64,000 bases of DNA from Boletus sp. NGJ (GCA_019096195.1 JAGTXK010000075.1:310001-374000), one strand, 5' to 3'. Counted from the first letter of the stretch, positions 21,704-33,513 are shown. The notes: generated by a model not told the origin, from the sequence alone. Made by a program: numbers and translations.

Positions 21704-23636
21704 ATGGAAGACATTCGTCCTAGTCATTCTACACCAGATATAACGCCTTCTCTCGTCCGGGACGACCAACCGTCCACCTCAATGCTGAAGCGACCACCCT
21801 CCCCTTCCTTTGAGGGTGCTCACGAGGAGATCACGAGGAAGAGGTTCAAAGAAGACTCGCCACAAGATACGGCGCAAATGCCCATAGCATCTACGTCTAA
21901 ATATGATGCTCTCGTCGACGATCTTGCTCAGGAGCTTCAATGCGGCTGCTGCGCCGGACTCGTCTACCGACCAGTCGTCGTGTCGCCGTGTCAACATTTC
22001 TTTTGCGGAAGGTATTCTTTTGGTTGTTGTGCTGCGAGTATCAGATGCTAACGAGGTCGCAGCTGTTGTGTGCTCTGGATCAAAGTGAGTTGACGTTAGA
22101 CTCCCGGCGCCCAGTGCCACGAAACGATCCGAACTATGCTAGTCTGGTTTCGCCAAACCCGTTATGTTGTTTTAATGCTCTGAAGATGGTTTCTTGAGGC
22201 GACATGGGCACTAACTAAATCGATCTACAGAACGGTGGCACAAACTGTCCCGCCTGTAGAGGGATCTCGAGTTTCGTTACGCCATCCCGCCCTCTTCAGA
22301 CAATTGTCGATGTGGTGTTACGCGCAGAGCCTTCCAGGATGCGTACGGAACGGGAGCGAATGCAGGCGGATGAAATATATAAAGCCGGGTCATCGATGAG
22401 GGTGCGCACGGTGACTTATGTCCATGGTCATGTTTCAAGCATTCTACCAGATTCCAACACCCCGAGAGGCGTCTCCAGAACCAAATCTTAACCAGAACTC
22501 GGATTATGCCCGTCCTTGCCCACATTGTGGGCCAGATAACCCGTATGGTTGGAGGTGTCCACACCCAATTGTAGACTTTGCAGTCGACCCCGAACAGGCA
22601 TGGCATCTCGACGACGGTGCACCCCCCGGACATGCATATTGCGGAAACTGGTATGAGATTTCCGTGTCTTATTCACCAGTATCGTTTATGGCTATTAGTG
22701 AGATGCTGCTTGCCCTTGGAGCCCCTGTCACGACAAAATGTGACTTTTGCCAAGTATCGTTCTGTGGAATCAACGTCCAGGGTAGATGCACTGCGTTACC
22801 TCTAGTTGCCCAGCACCCTCACAACATGAGCGACATGGGTGACCTCATTCAATCTTCCGAAGTCTATGAGTGCTTTGAAAACAACACTGTCGAAGTTGAA
22901 ATCATGTTGGATTACTTGACCAAAAGACAAATCACCCCAAGACAAATATACCGTGACGTGAGCTCGTATGCTTGTCCCTAGAGTTCCCGAGACATTGATT
23001 CGCTTGTAGATCGTGCAACACCTACAATCACAGTCCAACGGGTTCCGGCCCTTATTTGAATTGGACCTTTTTGTGGACATGCATAGTGTCGCAGCGGGAA
23101 TCGATGATAACCCTAATGCTCCAAGAACTCGCATTTGTAGGCCCTGTGCAACAGAAGTTTTGCTCTGGGGTTTGAGGGAATGGTGGATCCAAGAACGTCA
23201 AAAGGGTCACTTGGACGCAGCCATTGCGAACCGCCCTGATTGTGAGCAAGGAGGTTCCTGTACTCGACAGAAAGACCTTGGTGCGTGATGGCCACTCGTT
23301 AGTCTTGACATGGCGTTTGACACTCCTCAATTCCAGCGCATGCAAAGGAATGTGAGTTGTCATTCGTTCCATATCTTGAGTGATATGACAAATTTGTCGT
23401 GCATGACAGACAATCACCTGGTCTCGACTTCAGCAACCCGATCGGTACAAGTACCTGGGTCACCTGCTGGTCTTCCTGGAAGGGAAATGGTCCCCGAGAG
23501 AGACAATGAACCCGATCCAGTCACTCAACGCCGCAACGCTGGGGAAGTTGTTCAGGCTTCATCCGGCGTCGAGTCGGACACCTCCCCGGACGTCGGTAGT
23601 CGTGCTGACGATAGATCGAACGTACCTCTACCATAG
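21704..23636 (+). CDS. CHFR-like RING E3 ubiquitin ligase with C-terminal PBZ zinc finger
   Basis: It is predicted to attach ubiquitin and to bind poly(ADP-ribose). After a Pro/Ser-rich start (MEDIRPSHSTPDITP) comes a RING: CGCC, CQHFFC, SCC, then NCPAC across three exons. A cysteine-rich middle follows (CPHCGPDNPYGWRCPHP, KCDFCQVSFCGINVQGRC), with DYLTKRQITPRQIYRDI and RTRICRPCATEVLLWGLREWW. This is the same order as animal CHFR. The end carries a PBZ finger, RPDCEQGGSCTRQKDLAHAK then EYNH, with C-x5-C-x7-H-x5-H spacing identical to human CHFR. The first His is on a 15-nt exon (23337-23351) between introns 23281-23336 and 23352-23409. No FHA domain is present, and only 190 bp separate this start from the upstream gene. 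The acidic, Ser-rich tail ends at 23636. Confidence 0.88.
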
Positions 23637-23885
23637 GGCTGATCTAACAGAAGACTGTTTGTTTATCACAGGTTATTGTATGGACAGGAAGGTTACATCT
23701 ATGATATGTGCTACCTGGCTGGATCGATATAGCTAAGGTGATACATGTAGATTCTGCATTAATAATGGTACTTTGATTGAACAAATATCGAAACATGCCA
23801 AAGGAGCGACCAGGTAAATATCCGCAGAAAAATATCTATGAACGAATGAGGTAGATCGAGCAATACAGAAAGCAGATGAAAATCA

Positions 23886-26800
23886 CTATATCGCGTTGCC
23901 AAGTCCGTCGTACATGGCGATGTCGTCATCCCAGTGCCGACGACTACGCCCTCCGGATCGATTCGAATGGATAGAGCCTCGGTCTTTGGCAAGAGCTTTG
24001 CGCCGCTGACGCTCCTTGAGCTCTTCAGCCAACCGCTCGACCTTGGCCTTCTGTTCAGCCTTCTTCATCTTTTTCGCCTCCGCTTTCCGTATCTTCTCCT
24101 CCTTTGCGTCTTCCTTCTTCGAAAACTTCGACGTAGAGACACTCGCGGTCGGCGACGTCGACGATATTTCCGATCCGAGTTCACTAGATTTAGACGTTTT
24201 GGACACGGGAGAAATGATACGCGTCAGGGAGAGTTTCCCACTCATATTTGGACGCGGATTGAGCAGTACTGTCCGGCTCGCGACCGGGGACAAGCTAGAG
24301 TCGAGGGTGGGTGATGGCGAATGGGCTACGACGGGGAAGGGGGTAGAGAAGGGTGGTACGTTGACACGGAGGTTCTCGATGTTCCGGTTCTTTGTCCGGG
24401 TTTCCGCGGTCCACAGATGTTGCACGGGTCCGTCCTGACCCGAAGGAAGCCCCACAGGTGCAGAGATATTGCTCCCGGAGCTTTCTGAGACACGCCGGTC
24501 GAATGGCACCCAATCTCCCGCAGATCGCTCCTGGATGATGGCGAGTGTATGCGGCGGCGGAACGTGGTCGACGGGGGTTTTGAGAGTGGCTGGGCTTCTT
24601 GGGGGAGAATACGATCGTGAATGTGATGAACTGACGGAGGTAGTCGAAGAGGATAGTGATGGAGTATCGGAATCGCTTGCGCTCACGCCTGTACTGGATC
24701 GTGTACGTGCCCGGACGCGACGTGGAAGGTGAAAAGCGGGGAAGCTAGGGTGTAAAGAAGTAGGCGAATACCAGTGGTTGTCTTCTGAAAATGATTCGAA
24801 TTCCGACTCAGACGGAACCAAGGGACAACCAGTGGGAGAGTATGAGGGATGTGGAGGGGAGAAAGGCTCCTCGAATTCCAGAAGAAGGTAAGGTGCAACA
24901 GACGCCGCCTTCCCTTGGCGCTGATCGCAGGGCTTGATGCTGGCATCGAGGTAATCGTCAAGACGGTCATCCAACGCAACACCAATAACCTCTTGTTCTT
25001 CAGCAACGCTACGTGCATGCGAAACAGCTGGGGAAAGTAGTTCTGCAACGGCACAAAGCTCCAAGTCCGTGTGTGCAGAGACGATGCTGAATGTCCTGCT
25101 ATGGTTTGACATCATCCAGCTTCGCGGTGGCGTCAAGGTGCTCGCTGAGAGGGTCGCCTTATGGGATTGTTCGTTTAATTGAGAGTTTGAAACTGATCCG
25201 GCGGCCGGGGTTTGACATGGGCCTCCATCATGATCAGTGAGAACGGCTACATGACGCGTAGCCACAAAATTAGAATTCCACCGTTTTACCCACGAGTCGA
25301 CATGGATGTGTATCCTACTTACTGTTTTTCGCAACGTGACCCCTACTGGTCCCAGTGCCTTGCTGATCGACGGCTGGCGGCCTGGCATCTGAGGTGCCTC
25401 GGGCCCGAGCTGATGATCCGAGAGTCTCATCTGATCCCCGTCCCTGGTGGTCGCTATCGCCTGGGTCAAGGTTACGATTACCTCCGCTGCCACCTTTGCT
25501 ATCCGCGCGTGAACGCCCGGTCCTTTTCTGGCTGTACGACTGATTAATTGTAAGGTACCGTGAGCTCTACGCGTTACTACGTGTGTAAGCTGCGGCGAAA
25601 ACCTTACCATGACGGTCTTCAGAGCGCTACACGCCATTGGCACGCAAGGGGTAAATATACCATCATGTCCAAAGCTTGGAAAACGTACCGTATCTGGAGA
25701 CTTCGACAACTACAGAGTGTCGCTACTTCGTAAACTCCAACAGAAGTGGAATTGGATAGAGCGCGGTGCATCGCATGCTTCACTAAAGCCTCTAGGTGTG
25801 TGATCTGATATGTATTAGAAAGGATCAACAATTGACTCAGGACCGCGGGGGCATGTTGAAGGGGAGTGATGAGTGCGAGCGAGTAAAAATACTGCAATAA
25901 CGCCAGTGTGATTGGGTACGGTTCCGAGAGATGGAAAGCGCGTGGCGTTAACCGCGGATCTGGTCGAGGCTCTGACGAGTCTGGCGCTCCGGGAAGGTCG
26001 GGAAGGCCGACATCCATGGAAGAGGACGGTAAAATCTCGACGGCCTGACGAGCGCGCTCCAGAAATTTTATTCGTTGGTCCTTGAACCACGGCCACCTGT
26101 CCTCCAAGGTCTTTCTCGAACATTTGATTTTGCGCCCGTCATCACAAACAACCTCGAAATCCGCCAAAACCCCTTCCTCCAACGCAGACAAACCAAACTC
26201 CTGCATGGGAATGTCAAGCCGGGGTGGCGGCGGTTGATAAATGCCGAACGACTCCAGGTCGATCACTGCGACATGATCCCAACTGAGCAGTCGACGATTA
26301 TAGTCTTCTACAAGATTTCCATTGCGATTCCCAAATATGACGAATTTGTTAGCTTCGGCCCAGAGGCATGCTCGGAACCACGATCCAGAGGCAACTGCAT
26401 TTCCTGGATCAATGCGTGACCATGTCATGGTGAGCAAGTCGAGTGCCCAAATGGAGTAAGATTGGTACGTGTGAGCGAGGTAGGTACCAGCGATGATGAA
26501 GTGGGTTCCCAAGATTGCACCCGAGGGAAATCGAAGGCCCGGAGGAAAGGAGGATCCGGTCATCGCTGTGGAGCGGTCGGCAATTGTGAAGTCTGTGTCA
26601 GGTAACGGGGAGAAAATTTCCAGTTCGCGCTTGACATCCGTAAACTTGAAGTATGTCGTGAGCAAAGGTTCACAGTGATAAGCCAGGAGCGTACATTGTA
26701 GTTGCTGTAGAGATATATGTCGTTTGGAAAGTCGTCAGTTGGGGAGGCGGAATAAGGAATATGAATGAGGGACTCGGTGGATGTGAACTCTTGGGAAGAA

Positions 26801-27909
26801 GGTGAGGATTTGTCTGAACGGAAGCGAGTCCCTGGAGACCCTAGAATAGCAGTATTGTCGGTTGCATGTAATTCGTCTTGAGGTAGCCGAACGCGTAGAT
26901 TGGCGGACACTGCCACACTACGGTAGGTGCCACAATGGTGGGGGAAATTCCTCCGTTGAACCCAAGCTTTTCCCAGGAGATCGTAGACGTAAACATCGTC
27001 CAACCAGACGTTGGATAGATCCTGACCGCCAATAATGAAGAGCCTGTCAGCCGTCACGGAAGAGAGATGTGCATATCGAGGCTTCGGCACCAGTGCTTCG
27101 GCAGGTGCATCTGGAGAGATTCCACCAGTAGACGGTGCGGGAAGCCAGCGCATCGCCGACAAGTCGAAAAATCGAATGTCGTTCAAAACGCAAAGGTCCT
27201 CTGTGTTGGTGGAATTGGGAGCATTTCCCATTCCACCAAAAATAATAAGGAGGTTGTTCCCTGAAAAGGAGAGATGAGCAAAGGAAGCGAGGGGAGGAGG
27301 GGGAGACCTGCATGTTTCCGCGCTGTGAAAGTAACGGGGTGCGGGGACATCGTCCTCGGGAGAGGGTGTCGTTCTCTCCCAAGCGAATGTATTGAGATCA
27401 AAGACATAGAGGTCGGAGACCATGCGTCGTTCCGTAACCAGACGACCACCCTGAGGAGGGATAAGAGAGATAAAGGGCGAGAGCAGGACATGTGACTGAC
27501 AAACAGATACATTTTCGATCCGACGACGGTGGTGGATGCGCCCTGTGAAGGGGGGGGGGGGGTCAAGAGTGGACAAGTGGTGATGAAAAAGGACATACGA
27601 CGAGCTTTGCAGGGACATCGCCGGAAGTCTTCCTGCAGAAAGTAGTGAGATCGGATATTGAATGCATTGTGGGAGAGGGAGGGACCCTGCACGGGATGAC
27701 GGATGTGGGGGGGGAGGAGGAGGAGGGCGTTGCGGACAGAGTGAGGCGGGCTGGCTAAAAGTACAAAACCAAAGTACACTCGGTAGATCTAGATCGTTGT
27801 TCGGCTGAATCCGTGAGTGACGTGAAAATACCACGTGTCCCAAATTGCCACTTTGGAGTTCGGGTACCGCCAGAAACTCCGAGAAGGGAAACCGACCTGC
27901 CGTCGCCAT
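23886..27909 (-). CDS. Kelch-repeat and BTB-domain protein with coiled-coil tail
   Basis: This is probably a scaffold. The N-terminal Kelch propeller reads TSGDVPAKLV/GASTTVVGSKMYLFGG, MVSDLYVFDLNTFAWER, NNLLIIFGGMG, RYAHLSSVTADRLFIIGG and VYVYDLLGKAWVQR. Further blades include LGTHFIIAGTYLAH and YSIWALDLLTMTWSRI. A BTB fold follows: LADFEVVCDDGRKIKCSR, then HLSEPYPITLALLQYFYS and LLILSNTYQITHLEALV. Then come about 600 Ser/Pro-rich residues and a charged helix (KKEDAKEEKIRKAEAKKMKK) before the end HWDDDIAMYDGLGNAI. The layout recalls fission-yeast Ral2, which supports Ras1 activation, but this is inference. An intron at 27261-27311 seems to use a GC donor (GCAGGT). Another holds a 13-base G/C run. 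It is a single gene, although its last exons lie in a different frame. Confidence 0.85.
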
Positions 27910-28981
27910 GCCGAGAGACCCTCCAATGTGGGTCGGACGGTTTACTGTGTCCGAGTTCCTGTAGTTAGGAGCAGCTGAGCCAGTTTAAAAATCTTGCAGA
28001 CAGCTCATCCCACCCCCGGGCCAGGCACGTCATCCCGGTCCGGCGACTGTTATCAACCACTTATCGCAGCAAGAAGCTAGCAAACTTTATTTAGTTCTCC
28101 GCTCTATCGCGAAATGAATCCATTTGCGCTCGCTCAACGCTCCTCCAGACGCCAATGTACCTCACAGGATGGTAACGAATTACTCATCCGTCCGCAGCCC
28201 TTCTATTCAATTTGTATTTGTATTTCCCCTTCCCTACCGAACGAGTTTATTAGACAGCCGTCCCTTGAATATTCATCCTCCCATCCTGACAGTCTGCAAA
28301 TGTCACTGCTAATCGGTGTCACTATCCTCTTTACATGAAGCACCGCCCGGATCCTGCGGCCATCATAAATGATTGCTTACTCTTTCATTTCGGTCAACAT
28401 TATGACCCATCAATCAGAGACCTTGTATTGAAGCATATTCTGGATTCTGCGGAGAAAGTGACTGCCCCCTGTTAGTTAATGCGCTCCTAGGGAGTAAGAT
28501 GGCACTGTTCGTGGATCGACTCACGATCTTCGGCGCTGGCTAAAGGCACCACTGCATCCCTTGGGTATCCAACCCAAGCGACACCGTTGGCGGTGTGGTG
28601 TCACATCTATTTGGTATGGAAAAATGCGCAACTATGTCTCATGGCAATATGAATATGCCGTTTCAGATCCTATCGTAGTCGCACGACCAGACGTTTTGTG
28701 ACCGCGTTGATATCGCTGCTGATTCGTTGGGGTCGTTTCCAACTAAAATACCCTCTTTGATGGTGTGACGAACCTCTCACCGAGTATACGCATCTCCGAC
28801 TGAAACAAATTGTGCCTCGGTTCATTCCAACTACTTCCCGACCTCGTCAACAAGGCGTATGGACGTCTACCCGACTGGTTTTGGCAGTGCATGTCAGTGA
28901 CAGAGTATGCGACGAATGTCTGACAACGGCGGTCAGAGTTGAATCTGAAAACTCAAGTCGCAGTTTGAAGTTACTACGAAC
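27910..28981. other. intergenic, divergent promoters; nothing clear
   Basis: About 1.07 kb between the divergent Kelch-BTB and PNPOx genes. Open frames such as 28114-28338 (+), and a 46-codon frame near 28335, show no recognisable family. It probably contains both promoters. Confidence 0.45.
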
Positions 28982-29843
28982 ATGATCTACCGGAAAGCGA
29001 CCAAAGTTATTCCGATCAGATCCTTATCGCAGTCGTTAGCCCATCACATTGCTGCGCGCGATCTATCATTCAATTCGACTCCATCCCTCGACATGTCCAC
29101 CATAGACGTCGCGGAGACGAAAGACACCATCCATGTTCGCTCACACTTGCAGTATAACGCCCCAGAACATATCTCCCCACAAAATGTCCATCCATCTCCC
29201 CTGGAACAGTTCCACATCTGGTTCAATGAAGCCCGCAACGCTGGTGTCCGTGAACCAGAATCCATGTCTTTGTCCACTGCCACACCATCCGGTATACCCT
29301 CCTCGCGTATGGTGCTCTTTAAACAACTAGACAAGCGAGGCTTCGTGTTTTACACCAACTATACCTCCCGCAAGTCTAAGGAGCTCGACAAGAACCCTAA
29401 TGCTGCCTTACTCTTTTTCTGGCGAGAGATATCGCGGCAGGTCAGGATTGTCGGCAAAGTGGAGAAATTAAGCGAAGAGGAAAGCGAAGAATATTTCCAA
29501 AGTCGCCCTGTCGGCAGTCAGCTTGGTGCATTGGCGAGCAAGCAAAGTGCTATCATCGGGGAAAACGACCTGCAGGAGAGACTTGAGAGACTTCGAAAAC
29601 GCCACAGAATCGGCGAGAGCACAGAGGCAAAGATTCCCCTCCCAGATTTTTGGGGTGGTTGGAGGGTTCTTCCAAGGTAACGATACAACTCCTCGATGAG
29701 CACGTCTGGCGCTTACCTCCATCAGTGAAATGGAGTTTTGGCTCGGGAAGCCATCCCGTCTTCACGATCGAGTCCGATACCTGCGTGTCGACGAATCTTC
29801 CGACGAACAACTTCATTGGACGATTGAAAGGTTGTCCCCCTGA
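28982..29843 (+). CDS. PDX3: pyridoxamine/pyridoxine 5'-phosphate oxidase
   Basis: This FMN enzyme oxidises pyridoxamine or pyridoxine phosphate to pyridoxal phosphate (vitamin B6 route). The first exon holds HPSPLEQFHIWFNEARNAG, then TPSGIPSSRMVLFKQLDKRG, FVFYTNYTSRKSKELDKNP and AALLFFWREISRQVRIVG, the FMN-binding split barrel. SRPVGSQLGALASKQS and LPDFWGGWRVLP follow. One intron (donor GTAACG near 29679) joins to SEMEFWLGKPSRLHDRVRYL and the C-terminal WTIERLSP. Translation may start at 28982, giving a basic extension that could target mitochondria, or at Met38 (MSTIDVAETK), closer to the yeast enzyme in size. Confidence 0.95.
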
Positions 29844-31425
29844 AAGCTGATCATCAACAACCACACGCTTCCAGATCCCGCGAGTGTCGTTCTCAAGCTA
29901 TATCGCATGCTGTATGCGCCACAGCGCGGGTAGAGTGTCGTGCACGGAGTCCGGACAAATTTCAAGATACCATACCAGAAATGTCATCTTTGTAAAGTCA
30001 AATGTATTAATTTCTGGGATTCAAATGTTTCACTCCCCACGCAGGTCGGTGATAAGATCAACAACTGGAAATCAATTAATGTTTCCCGTCCATCTTGTGT
30101 CTGGAAGTTGTGATTCTGATGTTCTGGCCGCCGACTCGCATCATGATCATTTGGTTCTCTTCTCACGTCAATGCATCGACGCTCATAACAGCTGCTAACC
30201 GTTCCGAACAGATATGACCTATTGCAAAGCTGTTGGGATGGTGTGTCCGCCTAAAACGCCGCTCAATCGGCGAGGGTGAGAATGCCACGATTGACGGTGT
30301 TTCTTTGAAGCGAGCCACGGCTGAATGCACTAGTTTAGAAGGTTCTCCTGTGCGTCTCCAACATATGACAGCAAACACAGTGATTCACTCTGACGTTCTC
30401 TCAATCGGGTGTGTAAGTACAGATTCGACCGCTCGGACTAAATCCCCACATGTATGAGCGGTCATAGAACGGAACTAGAGTGGTGCTTATCACTCCTACG
30501 AGCTTCTAACGCCTTGGATTTCTTGGGCTGTGCTCTCTCGGTCGCCATCCTATCAATGATTCCTTGCGAAAAAATCATCCCGATGAGTCACACCTTGAGT
30601 ACTGATCAACCAGGCCGTGTAGATTACTGATCCTTGGCGTTCTTGTGTAACCTCTCCTTAGGTCACATCCGGAGTTCTCAAGTTATACGCTCGCTGATTA
30701 TCGGTCTAGGTACTGTTCGCCGCTAATGCGGACTACACGGAGTCTCGGGGGACATGACAACAAATTCAACTTGCCAAGCAGGGCAGAGAGGTACCAATGC
30801 ATGTGCGCAGGATCATAAAACCTGCCCCTCGTGGTGATTAAGCTGTGTGTACCTCTGACACAAGTCAATTTCGATCAACTCGGATACGTGCGTGCATACG
30901 AATCAGAGCCGTGAAGGGCTAAATCTAGCACTTTGTCGCAACCGGAGACAGCTAGTGTATGCAAACGCTCAGTGTGGGGTTCTATTTTTGAAACTCACCG
31001 CTCATATACTTACAACCAGTCGACTGAGGTGAGACACTTCATAAACGGTGCATTGTTCATTAGTACCATATCGACTGATGGAACGAGTACGCCGTGCGGG
31101 GTGCCCTGTCCGCACGGTGAAAGTTGGGCCAAGTGGGAACTGTGTAGCTGAACACTAGCAGCGGCATATGTGACTTATATAAGCTTTGGTCGCCGACTTG
31201 GACTTGAATTACTGAGGTTTCAACTATGCGAGAAAGTCCTGTCACCGGCTACAGATAGTTAGTGAAGCCTGGGGCGAACTGATTGTCGCGAACATCGGTC
31301 CAAACAAGGATTATCGAGTATCTTAAACGCGATTGAGCTCCGCAGGATTGGTTATGATTGAAACGCTAGAGATCGATTCTATCTTTTAGAAGAAGGCGAC
31401 GAAAGAGGACACTGCGTGGCAGAGC
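29844..31425. other. 1.6 kb stretch without a recognised gene
   Basis: PNPOx (+) and the aldolase gene (-) converge on this region. I translated the visible open frames on both strands and recognised nothing. No tandem repeat or long inverted repeat stood out. It may hold long 3' UTRs or decayed sequence. Confidence 0.4.
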
Positions 31426-32754
31426 TCAAGCCTCTCCCTTCGCAGCCAACCAGCATGCCTTTGCTCTAGCCTCAAATGCCTGCTTGGCTCCCGGTTCGTC
31501 ACCTCTGACCCACTTGCTCATGGCCTCACCTTGCAACCCACGACCAAAAGAGAAGGTAAGGATGGGCAATCGGGATAGAGAGATCGGTGAGCCGACAGGA
31601 GCTTTGTTCACAACGGAATTCACAGCATTGAGATACTTGACAGCATCGGAGTCCGACAGACCCCCTAAATATGGTTCTTTATGTGGGGAGACTCGACAAG
31701 AGCGGAAGTGCTCACCGGACAGGAAAACGACACCTGCGACTGATACGGGCACGGAACGAGCAAGTGCCGTTGCCGTCGCAAGACCAATTGCCTCGACTGA
31801 CGTGGTGTCGCGAGAGGGGTGTTTGAGACCTGGCTGTGGGAAGGACGGTTTGATCAACGAGCCTAGCGTACACATGATAAGCCTCTGCTTTTGGTTCCAC
31901 ATTGTGACTCTCGCGTCGACTTACCCTCGAGTAAAACCCCATAGGCAGCGCAGCGAGCATAGATCAGACTGATAATCTTGACGTGAATCTCCACACTTTT
32001 CTTCAGATCTGCGTCCTCCGCAAAATCGACATCAGGCTCGACGATGGGGACCAGGCCGGCTTGTTGACTGATCGCAGCGAAGCGGGCCAAGCTCTCCGCT
32101 TGAACTTCGAGGCCAGCTTGAGTAGGAAGAGTAGATGAATTGCAAAGGATCGGAGCCCGCCATTTGCTGAAACGTGCCCCTACCCTATAAGCTGCTTGTA
32201 GCCTGGGCAGAAGGTCGTCAAGACCTTGAGTAGCAGGCTCCAGGGGGGAAATGGGCAGAGGATGTGCATCGGTATCAGCACGTACCCCGGGGATAATTCC
32301 CCTCTTCGTCAAGACGTGAGCAAGTTGAAAGTCTATGAGCGTTTCCTGATACAAAATGACGCCTGAAATGTAATCTAGGCTTCCAATATTAGACACAATC
32401 AAAGAATGGATCGTGGTGAGAGACATGCATACCAGTCGGAAGCGACTCGTAAAGACACTCCCTCCAGCGCCGCCTACGCTCGCGATTCTGTGCGTCGCTA
32501 TAGACCTTTGATTTTCCCTCGATGCCCTCGGCTGCCAGTAGCCTGGCCTCAATGCCCTCGATGGTCTCATCTGTGGCGTAGATGCCCTTGCCACGGGGAT
32601 TTACGAGAGCTTCAGCCGTTGCGATCAAAGAGGCGGCGACAGCAGGCGAGTGATGAGGGTACAGGTATGAGAGGGATTCAGAGTCTGCGGAAGCAACAGC
32701 ACCTCCGCTGACAGCGAAAGCGTAACCCAGTGTGCTTATTGTGCGTAGGGACAT
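31426..32754 (-). CDS. class I fructose-1,6-bisphosphate aldolase
   Basis: It cleaves fructose 1,6-bisphosphate into dihydroxyacetone phosphate and glyceraldehyde 3-phosphate through a Schiff base. The class I signature is complete. GKGIYATDETIEGIEARL keeps the active-site Asp. Next are DYISGVILYQETL, KRGIIPGVRADTD and TQGLDDLLPRLQAAYRVGAR. FSKWRAPI carries the catalytic-site Lys. Then come GLVPIVEPDVDFA and LLEG/SLIKPSF, where the last Lys is the Schiff-base residue, then FLSGGLSDSDAVKYLNAVN. Three introns are needed: GTATGC to GCCTAG before DYISG, GTAAGT to CGCTAG inside LEGS, and GTGAGC to ATTTAG before GGLSD. Characterised fungal glycolytic aldolases are usually class II metal enzymes, so this is unusual. 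The N-terminal stretch is long and Ala/Ser-rich. Confidence 0.93.
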
Positions 32755-33026
32755 GGTGTTGCGTTGAAATCAAGGGACGATTCCCATGAATGCAGATTTA
32801 AAGATGGCCCAGCTGGTCAGGTGGGAAGGCAACCCATAATTACATTCAAGAGTCAGTCGTCGGACAGCCCGCTCCGGTGAACGCAGATTGGTGAGAACAA
32901 GGTGCCACGATTATCTTTCGCTGTAGCTCTAACTTGCCTCGGGCACGTTTGTCTTCGATGCGAAACAATGGCGTTGAAGCTCAAACAAGCGAGTTTGGAC
33001 AAACATCCTTCAAAGTGGACTAACTC

Positions 33027-33513
33027 ATGCACGGGGCGAGGCAACTCAACTCGTTTTCGCGACTAACAAAGCCAGCAGCGTTGCGAGGGGTTTCCGTGGG
33101 CAGATATGCCTCCACAAAGACTCGGCAAAATCGACGAACCACCGAAGACGACGGTGGTGACTTTCGGCCTCCTTGGGTGTATTCGGGCTCCCGCTTTCTA
33201 ACTTACACGACAATACCTCGTGAGGCCATCCATCTGCTACAGCAATCGCGACGCTCACCCATTCTCTAGTCACCCTCCTCTACTGCGCTCTCCTCGCCGA
33301 CTGGGGTGAGCGAGATCATATTTTTATGCCCGTGAGTTGCTTGCTCGGTCACTTGGCTCGCACCACCCAACACCATGTGTTTAGTTGCGCAGATGGGTAT
33401 CAAAGTATAAGCAATCGGTTCTCTCCCTATCTCCTGAAGAAGCTGCTCTTGTTCAAGGAAACAATGGACAGGCGCCTGGCAGCTCCCTGTCACCGCCAGA
33501 GAAGTGCTCATAA
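33027..33513 (+). CDS. small predicted mitochondrial inner-membrane protein
   Basis: I do not recognise a named family. Three exons join to about 128 aa. An Arg/Ser-rich presequence (MHGARQLNSFSRLTK, then VGRYASTKTRQNRR) and an acidic spacer (TTEDDGGDF) come first. Next is RPPWVYSGSRFLTYTTIP, running into one membrane segment LTLLYCALLADWGERDH, then FMPLRRWVSKYKQS and a soluble tail. Introns run from donor GTGAGG at about 33212 to CTCTAG, and from GTGAGT at about 33330 to GTTTAG. The organisation of targeting peptide, one membrane span and short tail fits a respiratory-chain subunit or assembly factor. It is head-to-head with the aldolase gene, 272 bp apart. Confidence 0.7.

Noticed and set aside
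25619-26665. Separate gene for the BTB part
   Set aside because: Splicing joins it in frame with the Kelch exons upstream and with the Ser-rich exons downstream, so it is one gene.
29844-31425. tRNA or other RNA genes
   Set aside because: I looked for A- and B-box patterns here and across the window and found none convincing; a covariance-model search would be decisive.
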